Shown here piece after piece: positions 15,638 to 23,640 of a stretch of 38,803 bases of DNA. Both the position numbers and the translations under genes were made by a program. Within the stretch, counting starts at the first letter, position 1. Every line of letters begins with the position of its first letter. The DNA is from Acidobacteriota bacterium. GTDB taxonomy: Bacteria > Acidobacteriota > Terriglobia > Terriglobales > Acidobacteriaceae. The stretch spans positions 1-38,803 of the forward strand of contig JABBOG010000035.1 of NCBI GenBank assembly GCA_019351975.1, in the 5' to 3' direction. The notes under the pieces are model-generated. The model was not told where the DNA came from, made no database searches, and was given only the letters and a program-made list of their open reading frames with translations.

Positions 15638-17230
15638 TCAGTTGGTTGGTTGGGCTGCTCTTGCCTGCGCTGCGGTTCGACGAAGGGTGGCGAGGATATC
15701 GCCCATAGGAGCGGGTTCGCTGTTGCGTGAGCCAAAGGCGAAGTAGACGCGGCGGTAGAGGGCGAAGAGCTGCTCGTAGAGCGCGGTTGCGGAGGGTTCG
15801 GGTTGATAGATTTTGAAGGGCAGACACATCTTTTCCTGTGCGGCTTCGATGGTGTCGAAGGCCCTGGCGGCGACGAGCGCGAAGATGCCGGAGCCGAGGC
15901 TGGTGGGAACGCCGTCGGGAACAAGAACGGGCTTACCGAGGACGTTTGCGTAGACCTGGTTGAGGACGGTGTTGTTCTGGGGGATGCCGCCTGCGTTGAT
16001 GACGCGATGCACGGGAACACCGTGTTCGGCCATGCGTTCGAGGATGATGCGGGTGTGGAAGGCTGTTCCCTCGATGGCTGCGAAGAGCTCGTCTTTGGCA
16101 GTGTGCAGCAGGTTCCAGCCGATGGTGATGCCGCCGAGTTCGGGGTTCACGAGGACGGTGCGGTCGCCGTTGTCCCAGCTGAGGCGCAGCAGGCCGGTCT
16201 GGCCGGGGTTGTAGGCTGAGAGACCTTCGGAGAGGGTGCGGACGTCGGTGGAGGCGCGGCGCGCGATGGCTTCGAAGATGTCTCCGGTGGCGGAGAGGCC
16301 GGCTTCGATCCCGGTGAACGCGGGGTGAACGCTGCCCGGAACGACGCCGCAGACGCCAGGAACGAGGCGGGTTTCGCGGCTCATGGCGATGATGCAGGTG
16401 GACGTGCCGACGACGTTGACGACGTCGCCTTCGCGGCAACCAGCGCCGATGGCGTCCCAGTGCGCGTCGAACGCCCCGACGGGGATAGGGATACCGGCGG
16501 GAAGGCCGAGTTGGTTGGCCCAGCGCTCGCTGAGGTGGCCGGCGACGGCGTCGGAGGTGCGGTAGAGGCCGGTGAGTTTGTCGCGAATTCCGTCGAAGAG
16601 CGGATCGAGCTGCGAGAGAAACTGCTGCGGTGGAAGGCCGCCCCAGCGCGGGTTCCACATCCATTTATGGCCCATGGCGCAGATGCTGCGGGGGACCTGC
16701 TGGGGGTCGGTGATGCCGATGAGGGTGGCAGCGACCATGTCGCAGTGTTCGAGTGCGGTGGCGAAGCGGGCGCGCTTTTCGGGGTTATGACGGAGCCAGT
16801 AGAGGAGCTTGGCGAAGCCCCACTCGTGGGAGTAGACGCCACCGCACCATTCGATGGCTTCGAGTCCTGTGGCGTGCGCGAGCTCGGTGATCTGGCGGGC
16901 TTCCTCGTGGGCGCGGTGGTCGCACCAGAGCATGTATTCGTCGAGGGGCTGGAGGGCTGCGTCGACGGGGATGACGCTGGAGCCGGTGGTGTCGAGCGAG
17001 AGGGCGACGACGTCTTCGGGCCGGGTTGCGGTCTGCTGGAGGACGGAGCGGACGGCCTTTGCGAGGGCCTGCATCTGGTCGTCGTGGGACTGGGTGGCGA
17101 AGTCGGGGTCTTCGCGGCGGCGGTGCAGCGGATACTCGGCAGAAGCTGTGCCGAGACGACCACGTTCGCTATCGAGCAACGTGACGCGAACACTGAGAGT
17201 ACCGAAATCCGCACCTGCAACGACTGCCAT
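15638..17230 (-). CDS. araB: Ribulokinase (FGGY family)
   Basis: This kinase phosphorylates L-ribulose to L-ribulose-5-phosphate with ATP. The 530-residue product has the ribulokinase start MAVVAGADFGTLSVR, an FGGY N-terminal domain (about 4-275, with LSLDTTGSSVIPVD and MLWCDHRAHEEA) and an FGGY C-terminal domain (about 285-490, with VVGTSTC, NAGGIPQNN and the LGSGIFALVAA helix that closes the ATP site). Length and motifs distinguish it from xylulokinase. ATG at 17230 has GGAAGGA seven bases upstream; the frame's upstream extension to 17449 would cross the operator and is rejected. First gene of the operon araB-araD-mutarotase, divergent from the LacI-family regulator at 17416. Confidence 0.94.
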   Translation of the reverse strand: MAVVAGADFGTLSVRVTLLDSERGRLGTASAEYPLHRRREDPDFATQSHDDQMQALAKAVRSVLQQTATRPEDVVALSLDTTGSSVIPVDAALQPLDEYMLWCDHRAHEEARQITELAHATGLEAIEWCGGVYSHEWGFAKLLYWLRHNPEKRARFATALEHCDMVAATLIGITDPQQVPRSICAMGHKWMWNPRWGGLPPQQFLSQLDPLFDGIRDKLTGLYRTSDAVAGHLSERWANQLGLPAGIPIPVGAFDAHWDAIGAGCREGDVVNVVGTSTCIIAMSRETRLVPGVCGVVPGSVHPAFTGIEAGLSATGDIFEAIARRASTDVRTLSEGLSAYNPGQTGLLRLSWDNGDRTVLVNPELGGITIGWNLLHTAKDELFAAIEGTAFHTRIILERMAEHGVPVHRVINAGGIPQNNTVLNQVYANVLGKPVLVPDGVPTSLGSGIFALVAARAFDTIEAAQEKMCLPFKIYQPEPSATALYEQLFALYRRVYFAFGSRNSEPAPMGDILATLRRTAAQARAAQPTN

Positions 17231-17290
17231 ACGTATCCTTCCGGCCCTGCGATCGATGTGAGATTGATTGCGGCGCAGGGACGGTAAACC

Positions 17291-17302
17291 GTAAACGTTT
17301 AC
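17291..17302. promoter_or_regulatory. LacI-family operator palindrome
   Basis: GTAAACGTTTAC is a perfect 12-bp palindrome with a central CG, the classic core of LacI/PurR/CcpA-type operators. It lies in the 185-bp divergent region, 61 nt from the araB start and 114 nt from the regulator start. A second GGTAAACC half-site-like copy lies directly beside it (17283-17290). It overlaps or just follows the expected araB transcription start, the right place for repression. Confidence 0.75.
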
Positions 17303-17310
17303 CAAGAAGC

Positions 17311-17316
17311 ATAGTA
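17311..17316 (-). promoter_or_regulatory. Putative araB -10 element
   Basis: Minus-strand TACTAT at 17311-17316 resembles a -10 box; a weak TGGTAT lies 17 nt further upstream as a possible -35. Transcription would start near 17304, right next to the operator palindrome. The call depends on sequence resemblance only. Confidence 0.4.
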
Positions 17317-17415
17317 TCGGAAGGGAGTGCCAAATACCAGCAGATGTGATGGGTTCGATGTAGGATGGCAGGGTTATATTGAGACTGAGTCTTCGATGAA
17401 GCGAACTACGAGCCA

Positions 17416-18501
17416 ATGGTGAAAAAGAGCGGACCGCTGCGTACTGCAAAGATTGATATTCGTGATGTAGCCTCTCGCGCCGGTGTCTCGATCGCGACGG
17501 TTTCGCGGGTGATGAACCATGTGCCGACGGTGGATGCGGTTTTGTCGGCGCGCGTGTGGGAGGCGGTGGAGGAGTTGGATTACCTGCCGAATACGCAGGC
17601 GCGGGCGCTGGTTTCGGGCAAGAGCAGGCTGTTGGGGCTGATCGTCTCGGAGATTACAAATCCGTTTTTTCCGGAGCTGATTCAGGAGTTTGAGCGAGCT
17701 GCGGTGAAGTGGGGCTATGAGATTCTGCTTGGCTCGACGAACTACGAGGCAAAGACGATGGAGTTGTGCGCGCGGCGGATGCTGGAGCGGAAGGTGGATG
17801 GCGTGGCTATCATGACCTTCGGCATCGATGACTTTCTGCTGGACCGGTTTGAAGCAGACAACGTACCGGTGGTGTTTATCGACCCTGCGCCAGCACGGCC
17901 GCTGAGCAGCTTTCTGGCGGTGGATTATTACGCGGGGATCCATGAGGGCGTAGAGCATCTGGTGGGGCTTGGGCACAAGAGCATTGGATTTATAAGCGGA
18001 CCGCGACGGTTGCGATCCGCGGCGACGCGTAAAGCGACGTTTCTCGAATCGTTGCGCGTGGCTGGATTGAAGGCTGAACCGGCGTTCATCGTCGAGGGCA
18101 ACCACACGCTGGATGGCGGAAGAGATGCGATGCAGAAGCTGCTGGCGCTGCGGAAGCAGCCTACGGCGATCATGTGCTCGAACGACATGACGGCCATTGG
18201 GGTGCAACATGCGCTGTTTGAGGCGAATCTCAAAGTGCCGGATGATTTCTCGCTGATCGGGTTCGATGATATTCATCTGGCGGAGTATACGATTCCGCCG
18301 CTGACGACGGTGCGCATGTCGTGCGAGGATATCGCGCAGAAGGCGGTGGAGAATCTGCTGTCTCGTTTGAGGGGGGATGCGGGTGGTGTAGCGGCAGCAT
18401 CTTTGGTCATGACGCGCTTGATTGTTCGGCAGACGACGGGAAAGCCGAAGCGCGCTGTGCGCGGAGCAGCGGCAAGCTCCACAAAAAGCAAGAAGAGGTG
18501 A
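17416..18501 (+). CDS. LacI-family transcriptional regulator, probable repressor of the araB operon
   Basis: The 361-residue product has an N-terminal LacI helix-turn-helix (about 13-58: IRDVASRAGVSIATVSRVMN, then the hinge-helix region with ARALVSGKS) and a periplasmic-binding-protein-like effector domain (about 70-335), with GLIVSEITNPFFPEL, MCSNDMTAIG and IGFDDIHLAEYTIPPLTTVR. The C-terminus ends in a basic Lys/Arg tail. It is divergent from araB with a matching palindrome in between, so it probably represses the arabinose genes and is released by a sugar or sugar phosphate; the inducer is not known. The ATG at 17416 has no strong Shine-Dalgarno; a TATATT at 17375-17380 may be its -10 element. 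It converges on the TonB-dependent receptor gene 79 nt away. Confidence 0.93.
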   Translation: MVKKSGPLRTAKIDIRDVASRAGVSIATVSRVMNHVPTVDAVLSARVWEAVEELDYLPNTQARALVSGKSRLLGLIVSEITNPFFPELIQEFERAAVKWGYEILLGSTNYEAKTMELCARRMLERKVDGVAIMTFGIDDFLLDRFEADNVPVVFIDPAPARPLSSFLAVDYYAGIHEGVEHLVGLGHKSIGFISGPRRLRSAATRKATFLESLRVAGLKAEPAFIVEGNHTLDGGRDAMQKLLALRKQPTAIMCSNDMTAIGVQHALFEANLKVPDDFSLIGFDDIHLAEYTIPPLTTVRMSCEDIAQKAVENLLSRLRGDAGGVAAASLVMTRLIVRQTTGKPKRAVRGAAASSTKSKKR

Positions 18502-18580
18502 TTCGTCCGGTGCCTGCGGCGGGCGCGCAGCGGTGGGTGCGCAGCGGAACGGTATCGGTGCGAAGTGACGCCACTGCTGG

Positions 18581-21500
18581 TCAGTAGACGAGCTTGAGCG
18601 AGAACTGAATCTGGCGTGATGTTCCTGCAGTTTTACTGATGATGCCGAAGCCTGACCCACGGATCGTGTTGGAGGGAAGGCCCATGTTGACGATGTTGAA
18701 GATGTTGAAGAACTCTGCGCGAAATTGAAGATCTGCGATCTCGGAGCCGCTGGCGTTGTGGCCGAGAGCGGTGCTTTTGATCAGGGCGTAGTCGAAGTCG
18801 TAGTAGGCGGGGCCGAAGAAGGTGTTGCGGCCAAGCGTGCCGAAGCGACCGCTGTTTGGGCCAGTGCCGCCGGGAATGCCGATGGGGATGAAGAAGAAGG
18901 AGGCGTTGTTCGCGCCTCTGCCGAAGTAGTCGTCGCGCGGGCGTGTTTTGCTGTGTGCCGTGGTGAGATGAGGCGTTGCAATCTGGTCGGGTCGGTCGGT
19001 GCCATCGGTGCCTGCGCCCGTTTGCTGGATGCCGGAGTAGACGGTGAAGGGCGAGCCGCTGGTGATGGTGGAGATGCTGAGCAGCTCCCATCCTGCGGTG
19101 ATCTCCCGGCTGAGTGGATGCAGGAGTTCTATGCGCTGGAAGTTGAGGGCCTGCGTGGCGCTGACGCTGAAGGCGTGTGCGACGTCGAAGTTGGACGGGC
19201 CCTTTTCGGTGTGCGTATCGAAGGGGTTTTGCGGCATGGGCAGGGCGATGGCTCCGGTTGAGCCGGTGCCTCCGGCGACGCCGCTGGTGTCATCGAGAGA
19301 TTTTGACCAGGTGTATCCGGCCTGGAGACCAGGGCCGCCGTGCCGGACGGTGCCGGAGAGCGAGGTCTGGAGTGCGTTGTAGGAGGAGTGCGAGGTGTTG
19401 GTGATGACGGACTCGAAGCCGAAGCCGCCGGTGACCGCGCCGGTGGTGCTGAAGTTTGTGTAGCGCGCAAAGCCAGGGTCCGCGCCGGGGAAGGCGTTGG
19501 GAAAGGCGAGACGCGGAAGATGCGAGGAGGCGGTGCCGACGTAGGCTGCGTCCGCGGTGAGACCGAAGAACTGTCGCTCGAGGCCGAGCGTCCAGGTCTG
19601 CAGGTAACCGTCGCCGAAGTGGCGATCGACTGCGCTGAGGCTCAGCAGCGAGAGTTGATTGCCGGGAGCGAACGAGGCCAGATCGTTCTGGTATCGATTG
19701 ACATCCATGACGGTGTTGGGAGCTACGGACTTGGGATTTCCGCTGGCGAAGATGTTCTGCCCTGTGGGCGTGTAGGTCGGCGGAAGCTCCGATGGCGTGA
19801 TCTGGAAGCCGTATGGGACTTCGGCGTCTTTCTCGGCGTTGACGCGAGGATAGACGACGAAGGGCGTGGAACCTGTGAGGAAGTTATCCTGCCAGATGTT
19901 TGGCGGAATGACGGTGATGGCTCCGCCGACGTGCACGCGGATTTGTTTGGGTGCCTGCCAGACGAGTTGCACGCGCGGCCCCCAGCCGTTCCAGCCGGAC
20001 TCGTATCCGGGTTGCGGATTGATGACGTACTGCTGATTGACGCCGGGAGGGGTGTAGACCTGCAGGAATCCTGAGGTGCGGTGGGCGCGCTCGGTGATGG
20101 GCGAGTAGACCTCGTAACGCAGGCCGTAGTCGAGGGTGAAGCGCTGGGAGATCTTCCAGGTGTCCTGTATGTAGGCGTTGGTGTCGTTGCGATTGATGGC
20201 GGCGGGACCGATGTGCTGGCCGTTGGAGAAGTAGGGGGGAGCGACGGCAACGGTGTAGCTGTAGGGATAGCCGATGAGGAGGCTGCTCAGGGTGTCGGGT
20301 AACGGATCGCCGGGCTGGATATCGTGGCGGCCAGTGCTGGAGGGGATGAAGACAGGCGAGTAGACTGTGCCGCCGCCGAAGTCATATTCGCCGTTGGGGC
20401 TGATACCGAAGTACGTGGTGTCGCGATTGAGCCGTGCTTCGGCACCGAACTTGATGGAGTGGCGCGCTGTGGTCAACGTGACGTTCAACTGGCCTTGAAA
20501 CAGATTGCCGTAGGCGGACATGACGGAACCTGCGGCGGTGTTGAAGCCTTCGTAGGAACCATCGACGAACTTGAGCGCCGGGTCAGTGAAGTCCGACGTG
20601 GGAAAGGACGGTGTTGTGCGCGTGATGCTGAAGGAGGACGACCAGAGGAGGCGAGGCGAGACCGTCCGCGTGTAGGAGAAGAGGACGTTGCGCTGACGAT
20701 CGCGATATTGGACGCCGAAGCTCGGATCGATTGCGGTCTGGTCGGGATTGGTGGTCGGACCGGTGAGGTTGTCGTAGCTGAGGCGAGCAAGGAACTGTGC
20801 CTTTTTGCCGAAGTTCTGGTCGAGGCGAATGGAGAATTGATCGGCGTTGGTTGTGACGTTTGAGGGCGCGGCGTAGGTGAGCGCGCCGTACGCGCCAGTC
20901 GGGTCGTTGGGCACGGGATAACGCGCGAGCACGGCGGCGATCTGCGGGTTGACTGGGACGTGAAGGGTATCGGTGCTGCCGTCGGCATAGGTGACGGTGT
21001 CGTAGCCCGCGCGCTGCGCCGGTGTGGGCATGGGCAGGACCTGCGTTGTTCCGAGAATCTGCCGGAAGCCCTGATACTGACCGAAGTAGAAGGTCTTTTT
21101 GCGGCCATCGTAAAGATGCGGCAGAAGGACGGGGCCGCCGTTGGTAAAGCCGAACTCGTTGCGATGGAAGGGTGGGATGCGGCCCGGCTCGACGACGGAT
21201 GGATAGTCGAAGAAGTTGCGTGCGTCGAAGGCGGAGTTACGAACGAACTCGAAGAAAGAGCCGTGAAAGCCACTTCTGCCGGAGCGCGTGATGATGTCGG
21301 TGAATCCGGCGGCGCCGCGACCGATCTCGGCGGGCATCCAACCGGAGCTGGAGCGGACCTCCTCGATGGCATCGACGTCGAAGTTGCTGAAGGTGGCTCC
21401 GCCCATCTCGGGATCGGTGATGTCGGCGCCGTCCATGGCGAAGACAGCCTCTACACCGCGCTGGCCGTTGATGGCGAACTGCTGGGTGAAGTTGGTGGCA

Positions 21501-22036
21501 CCGTTGACGTCGGTCATGGTGCCTGCGGCGAGAAGGAGCAGCGTGCTGAAGTCACGTCCGTTGAGCGGAAGTTCGCTTACGGACTGGCTGGAGAGCTGTT
21601 CGCCTCCACTGGTCGCGTTGCCCACAAGCGTTTGCGCGAGGGGTAGAGCGCTGAGCGTGATCGTATTTCGGGGCGAGATGGTGAGCGCGATGGGAGCGCT
21701 TGGAATGTTGATCGAGATTTTCGACGTTGAGGTCTTCGAGGGGAGACGAACGATGAGAGCATAGCGCCCGGGAGAAGCGCCAAGGAAGCTGAAGCTTCCA
21801 TGATCGCCGGTGACGGCTGTGCGGCTGCCGGCTTTACCGGAGATCTCGACGGTCGCTCCGCCGATGGGCTTGCCGGCAGCACTGAGCACGATACCGCCCC
21901 AGCCGGGAATCGATGGTGTCGCCGTCTCCTGGCACCACTGCGGCAGCACGAGAAGCATGGACTGAAAGAAGCAAAAGATGAGCAGTTTGGATGCAAAGGC
22001 AATCTTCCGTCGCTTTGTTGCGTGATGATGGGCCAT
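18581..22036 (-). CDS. Oar-like TonB-dependent outer-membrane receptor with carboxypeptidase-regulatory-like domain
   Basis: The 1151-residue product is a giant receptor of the type expanded in Acidobacteria. It has a signal sequence (hydrophobic about 17-33), a CarboxypepD_reg-like beta-sandwich (about 43-115), a plug domain (about 145-255, with SELPLNGRDFSTLLLLA, AINGQRGVEAVFAMDGADI and the IEEVRSSSGWMPAEIGRGAAG segment) and a very large beta-barrel ending in an aromatic tyrosine (QFSLKLVY). No clear TonB box was found. It probably takes up oligosaccharides or other large substrates through TonB energy; the adjoining arabinose genes hint at plant polysaccharide, but the link is only by position. 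The ATG at 22036 has no Shine-Dalgarno and is buried in a 12-bp stem (22025-22055). Confidence 0.9.
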   Translation of the reverse strand: MAHHHATKRRKIAFASKLLIFCFFQSMLLVLPQWCQETATPSIPGWGGIVLSAAGKPIGGATVEISGKAGSRTAVTGDHGSFSFLGASPGRYALIVRLPSKTSTSKISINIPSAPIALTISPRNTITLSALPLAQTLVGNATSGGEQLSSQSVSELPLNGRDFSTLLLLAAGTMTDVNGATNFTQQFAINGQRGVEAVFAMDGADITDPEMGGATFSNFDVDAIEEVRSSSGWMPAEIGRGAAGFTDIITRSGRSGFHGSFFEFVRNSAFDARNFFDYPSVVEPGRIPPFHRNEFGFTNGGPVLLPHLYDGRKKTFYFGQYQGFRQILGTTQVLPMPTPAQRAGYDTVTYADGSTDTLHVPVNPQIAAVLARYPVPNDPTGAYGALTYAAPSNVTTNADQFSIRLDQNFGKKAQFLARLSYDNLTGPTTNPDQTAIDPSFGVQYRDRQRNVLFSYTRTVSPRLLWSSSFSITRTTPSFPTSDFTDPALKFVDGSYEGFNTAAGSVMSAYGNLFQGQLNVTLTTARHSIKFGAEARLNRDTTYFGISPNGEYDFGGGTVYSPVFIPSSTGRHDIQPGDPLPDTLSSLLIGYPYSYTVAVAPPYFSNGQHIGPAAINRNDTNAYIQDTWKISQRFTLDYGLRYEVYSPITERAHRTSGFLQVYTPPGVNQQYVINPQPGYESGWNGWGPRVQLVWQAPKQIRVHVGGAITVIPPNIWQDNFLTGSTPFVVYPRVNAEKDAEVPYGFQITPSELPPTYTPTGQNIFASGNPKSVAPNTVMDVNRYQNDLASFAPGNQLSLLSLSAVDRHFGDGYLQTWTLGLERQFFGLTADAAYVGTASSHLPRLAFPNAFPGADPGFARYTNFSTTGAVTGGFGFESVITNTSHSSYNALQTSLSGTVRHGGPGLQAGYTWSKSLDDTSGVAGGTGSTGAIALPMPQNPFDTHTEKGPSNFDVAHAFSVSATQALNFQRIELLHPLSREITAGWELLSISTITSGSPFTVYSGIQQTGAGTDGTDRPDQIATPHLTTAHSKTRPRDDYFGRGANNASFFFIPIGIPGGTGPNSGRFGTLGRNTFFGPAYYDFDYALIKSTALGHNASGSEIADLQFRAEFFNIFNIVNMGLPSNTIRGSGFGIISKTAGTSRQIQFSLKLVY

Positions 22037-22055
22037 AAAAGTAATGACCCATCAT
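22025..22055 (-). promoter_or_regulatory. Hairpin or dyad enclosing the receptor start codon
   Basis: On the minus strand, the 12-nt arms ATGATGGGTCAT and ATGGCCCATCAT pair over 12 bp (one G-U wobble) around the 7-nt loop TACTTTT. The first three bases of the 3' arm are the receptor's ATG (22036-22034). In RNA this would hide the start codon; in DNA it is also a large operator-like dyad. Confidence 0.55.
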
Positions 22056-22205
22056 AGTGCTAACGGGTCAACGTTGTGGAGGGCAGTGCAATTTTGGACG
22101 AAGTCAGGCTTGGACGATATCAGGCACCACATATCAATTTCAACGAGAGACGGCTGAACTCCTGCCGCAGCATGCAATCATGCTGGCTTCGACGAAGGGG
22201 CGGCG

Positions 22206-23003
22206 TTACCAGGCGTTCCAGTACCCGTCTCTTTGCGTGAGGGTGATTGCGCGTTCAAAGAGCCCGCTTAATTTTTCGGCGGTGAGGAGGTCTTTTTTTT
22301 GACCGTCGGATACGATTCGGCCATCGCGCATCATTACGATTCGTGTGATCTCTGGAAGTATGTCTGCGATGTGGTGAGTGATTAACACGATGGCTATACC
22401 TCGCTGAGCCAGGCCGCGAAGCATCTCTCGGAGGTCTTGCTGGGCCGCGAGATCGAGTGCGTTCGAAGGTTCATCAAGAATGAGCATCCGTGAGGCGACT
22501 GCGTGATCGACGGTTATACCCGCTAATGCGCGACCGATCATGATGCGCCGCTGCTGTCCGGCTGACATTTCGCCCACTAGCTTATCGCGCAGCGTTTCTG
22601 CGCCAACCAGACGTACGATCTCGTCGGCGCGTTCGCGCATCTCAGCCGTGACGGTGAGGTGAGGCCACAGCGTGGAGCTGGAAAAGAAGCCGGTGAGGAT
22701 TGCATCACACCCGTTTGTGCTGAGGGTCTGATGGCCGGGCAACTCCGTCGCAACGACTCCCATGCGACGCTTCAACTGCGTCAGATCCCAGCGTTGTTTG
22801 CCCATGATTTCGACGCTGGTGTCGGCCCGGACCAAGGGGTAGACCTCGCAGGTGATCGTCTTCAGGAGCGTAGATTTTCCGCAGCCATTCGGACCGAGGA
22901 TTGCAATGTGCTCGCCTGCGTTGATGCGCAGGTTGAGGTCGTGCAGTACAACGTTTTCACCGCGCGCCACGTACACGTGCTTTAGATCGACAATTGCGTC
23001 CAT
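22206..23003 (-). CDS. ABC transporter ATP-binding protein (lone ATPase)
   Basis: The 265-residue product is a single ABC nucleotide-binding domain: Walker [10 protein letters not shown] (37-45), a Q-loop-like segment near ELPG, signature MSAGQQRR (146-153), Walker B MLILDEP (173-179) and switch His210. It resembles the ModF/YlmA-like group of lone ATPases. No permease or binding protein is nearby, so its partner is unknown; it could also be a non-transport ABC protein. The frame can begin at GTG 23018, overlapping the phosphatase by 11 nt, or at ATG 23003, four bases after the phosphatase stop; the ATG gives the more usual start [10 protein letters not shown] and was chosen, though neither has a clear ribosome-binding site. 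Either way it is translationally coupled to the phosphatase. Confidence 0.88.
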   Translation of the reverse strand: MDAIVDLKHVYVARGENVVLHDLNLRINAGEHIAILGPNGCGKSTLLKTITCEVYPLVRADTSVEIMGKQRWDLTQLKRRMGVVATELPGHQTLSTNGCDAILTGFFSSSTLWPHLTVTAEMRERADEIVRLVGAETLRDKLVGEMSAGQQRRIMIGRALAGITVDHAVASRMLILDEPSNALDLAAQQDLREMLRGLAQRGIAIVLITHHIADILPEITRIVMMRDGRIVSDGQKKDLLTAEKLSGLFERAITLTQRDGYWNAW

Positions 23004-23007
23004 CCGC

Positions 23008-23610
23008 TCAGGAATCACTTTCGAATCCGCGGTTCCATTTCGAGATCACGCGTGTCTCGCGCTCATGTCCGAGAACGCTGACACTGCCTGTGCCGAGACC
23101 GAAGAGCCTGCCCTCGACGGCGGGCAGTCCGATCCAGCGTGCCGCGAGGATTCGCAGGATATGAGCATGCGCGAAGAGCGCGACAGCGCCGCCGCTGGGA
23201 GCGGAGAGGATCGATCTGGCGATCATCGCGTCGGCACGTTCTCCGACGTGTTCGACTGTCTCTCCGCCGATGATCGGGTCCGTCCATACACTCCATCGTG
23301 GCCCATGGATAGCGCGCATCTGAAAGGTTGTCTTGCCTTCGCTCTCTCCGTAGTTCCACTCCTGCAGGTTGTCGTCTATCACGGAAACATCGCCATAGCC
23401 TGCGATGTCACAGGTTTGACGAGCGCGCTGGCGGGGGCTGACAAACACCTGTGCAAATTTCTTTGCATTCAGGAAATCGCGCAGCTCTTCGGCGCGCTTG
23501 CGCCCATGCTCGGTCAGCGGAATATCTGTCCAGCTTGTGTGCCGTCCATCCAGGCTCCATTCTGTTTCACCATGGCGTATCAGCCACAGCTCCGTCGCAA
23601 CTTCAGGCAT
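23008..23610 (-). CDS. Histidine phosphatase family protein (phosphoglycerate mutase-like)
   Basis: The 200-residue product belongs to the histidine phosphatase superfamily: RHGETEW with the phosphoryl-acceptor His13, the SPRQRARQT segment with substrate-binding arginines, EWNYGESEG with the acid/base region, and second catalytic His148 in FAHAHILR. Length and the WNYG motif fit cobC/GpmB-like phosphatases acting on small phosphorylated metabolites; the substrate cannot be told. ATG at 23610 has GGGAG seven bases upstream; the longer frame to 23721 would overlap uvrB. Its start is 30 bp from the divergent uvrB start, so the promoters must overlap, and it is coupled to the downstream ABC ATPase. 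Confidence 0.9.
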   Translation of the reverse strand: MPEVATELWLIRHGETEWSLDGRHTSWTDIPLTEHGRKRAEELRDFLNAKKFAQVFVSPRQRARQTCDIAGYGDVSVIDDNLQEWNYGESEGKTTFQMRAIHGPRWSVWTDPIIGGETVEHVGERADAMIARSILSAPSGGAVALFAHAHILRILAARWIGLPAVEGRLFGLGTGSVSVLGHERETRVISKWNRGFESDS

Positions 23611-23640
23611 CTTGACTCTCCCATAACTTATCCTACAAGC

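Noticed and set aside
15607-16020. N-terminal extension of the araD frame
   Set aside because: It overlaps the ribulokinase gene in another frame and is Ser/Pro/Arg-rich; araD begins at 15606.
22037-22205. Possible dif-like site near the skew switch
   Set aside because: No 28-bp XerC/XerD-like motif could be recognised by eye.
22852-23640. 263-codon upstream extension of the uvrB frame
   Set aside because: It runs antisense to the phosphatase and ABC ATPase genes and shows no UvrB family resemblance; the conserved N-terminus starts at 23641.
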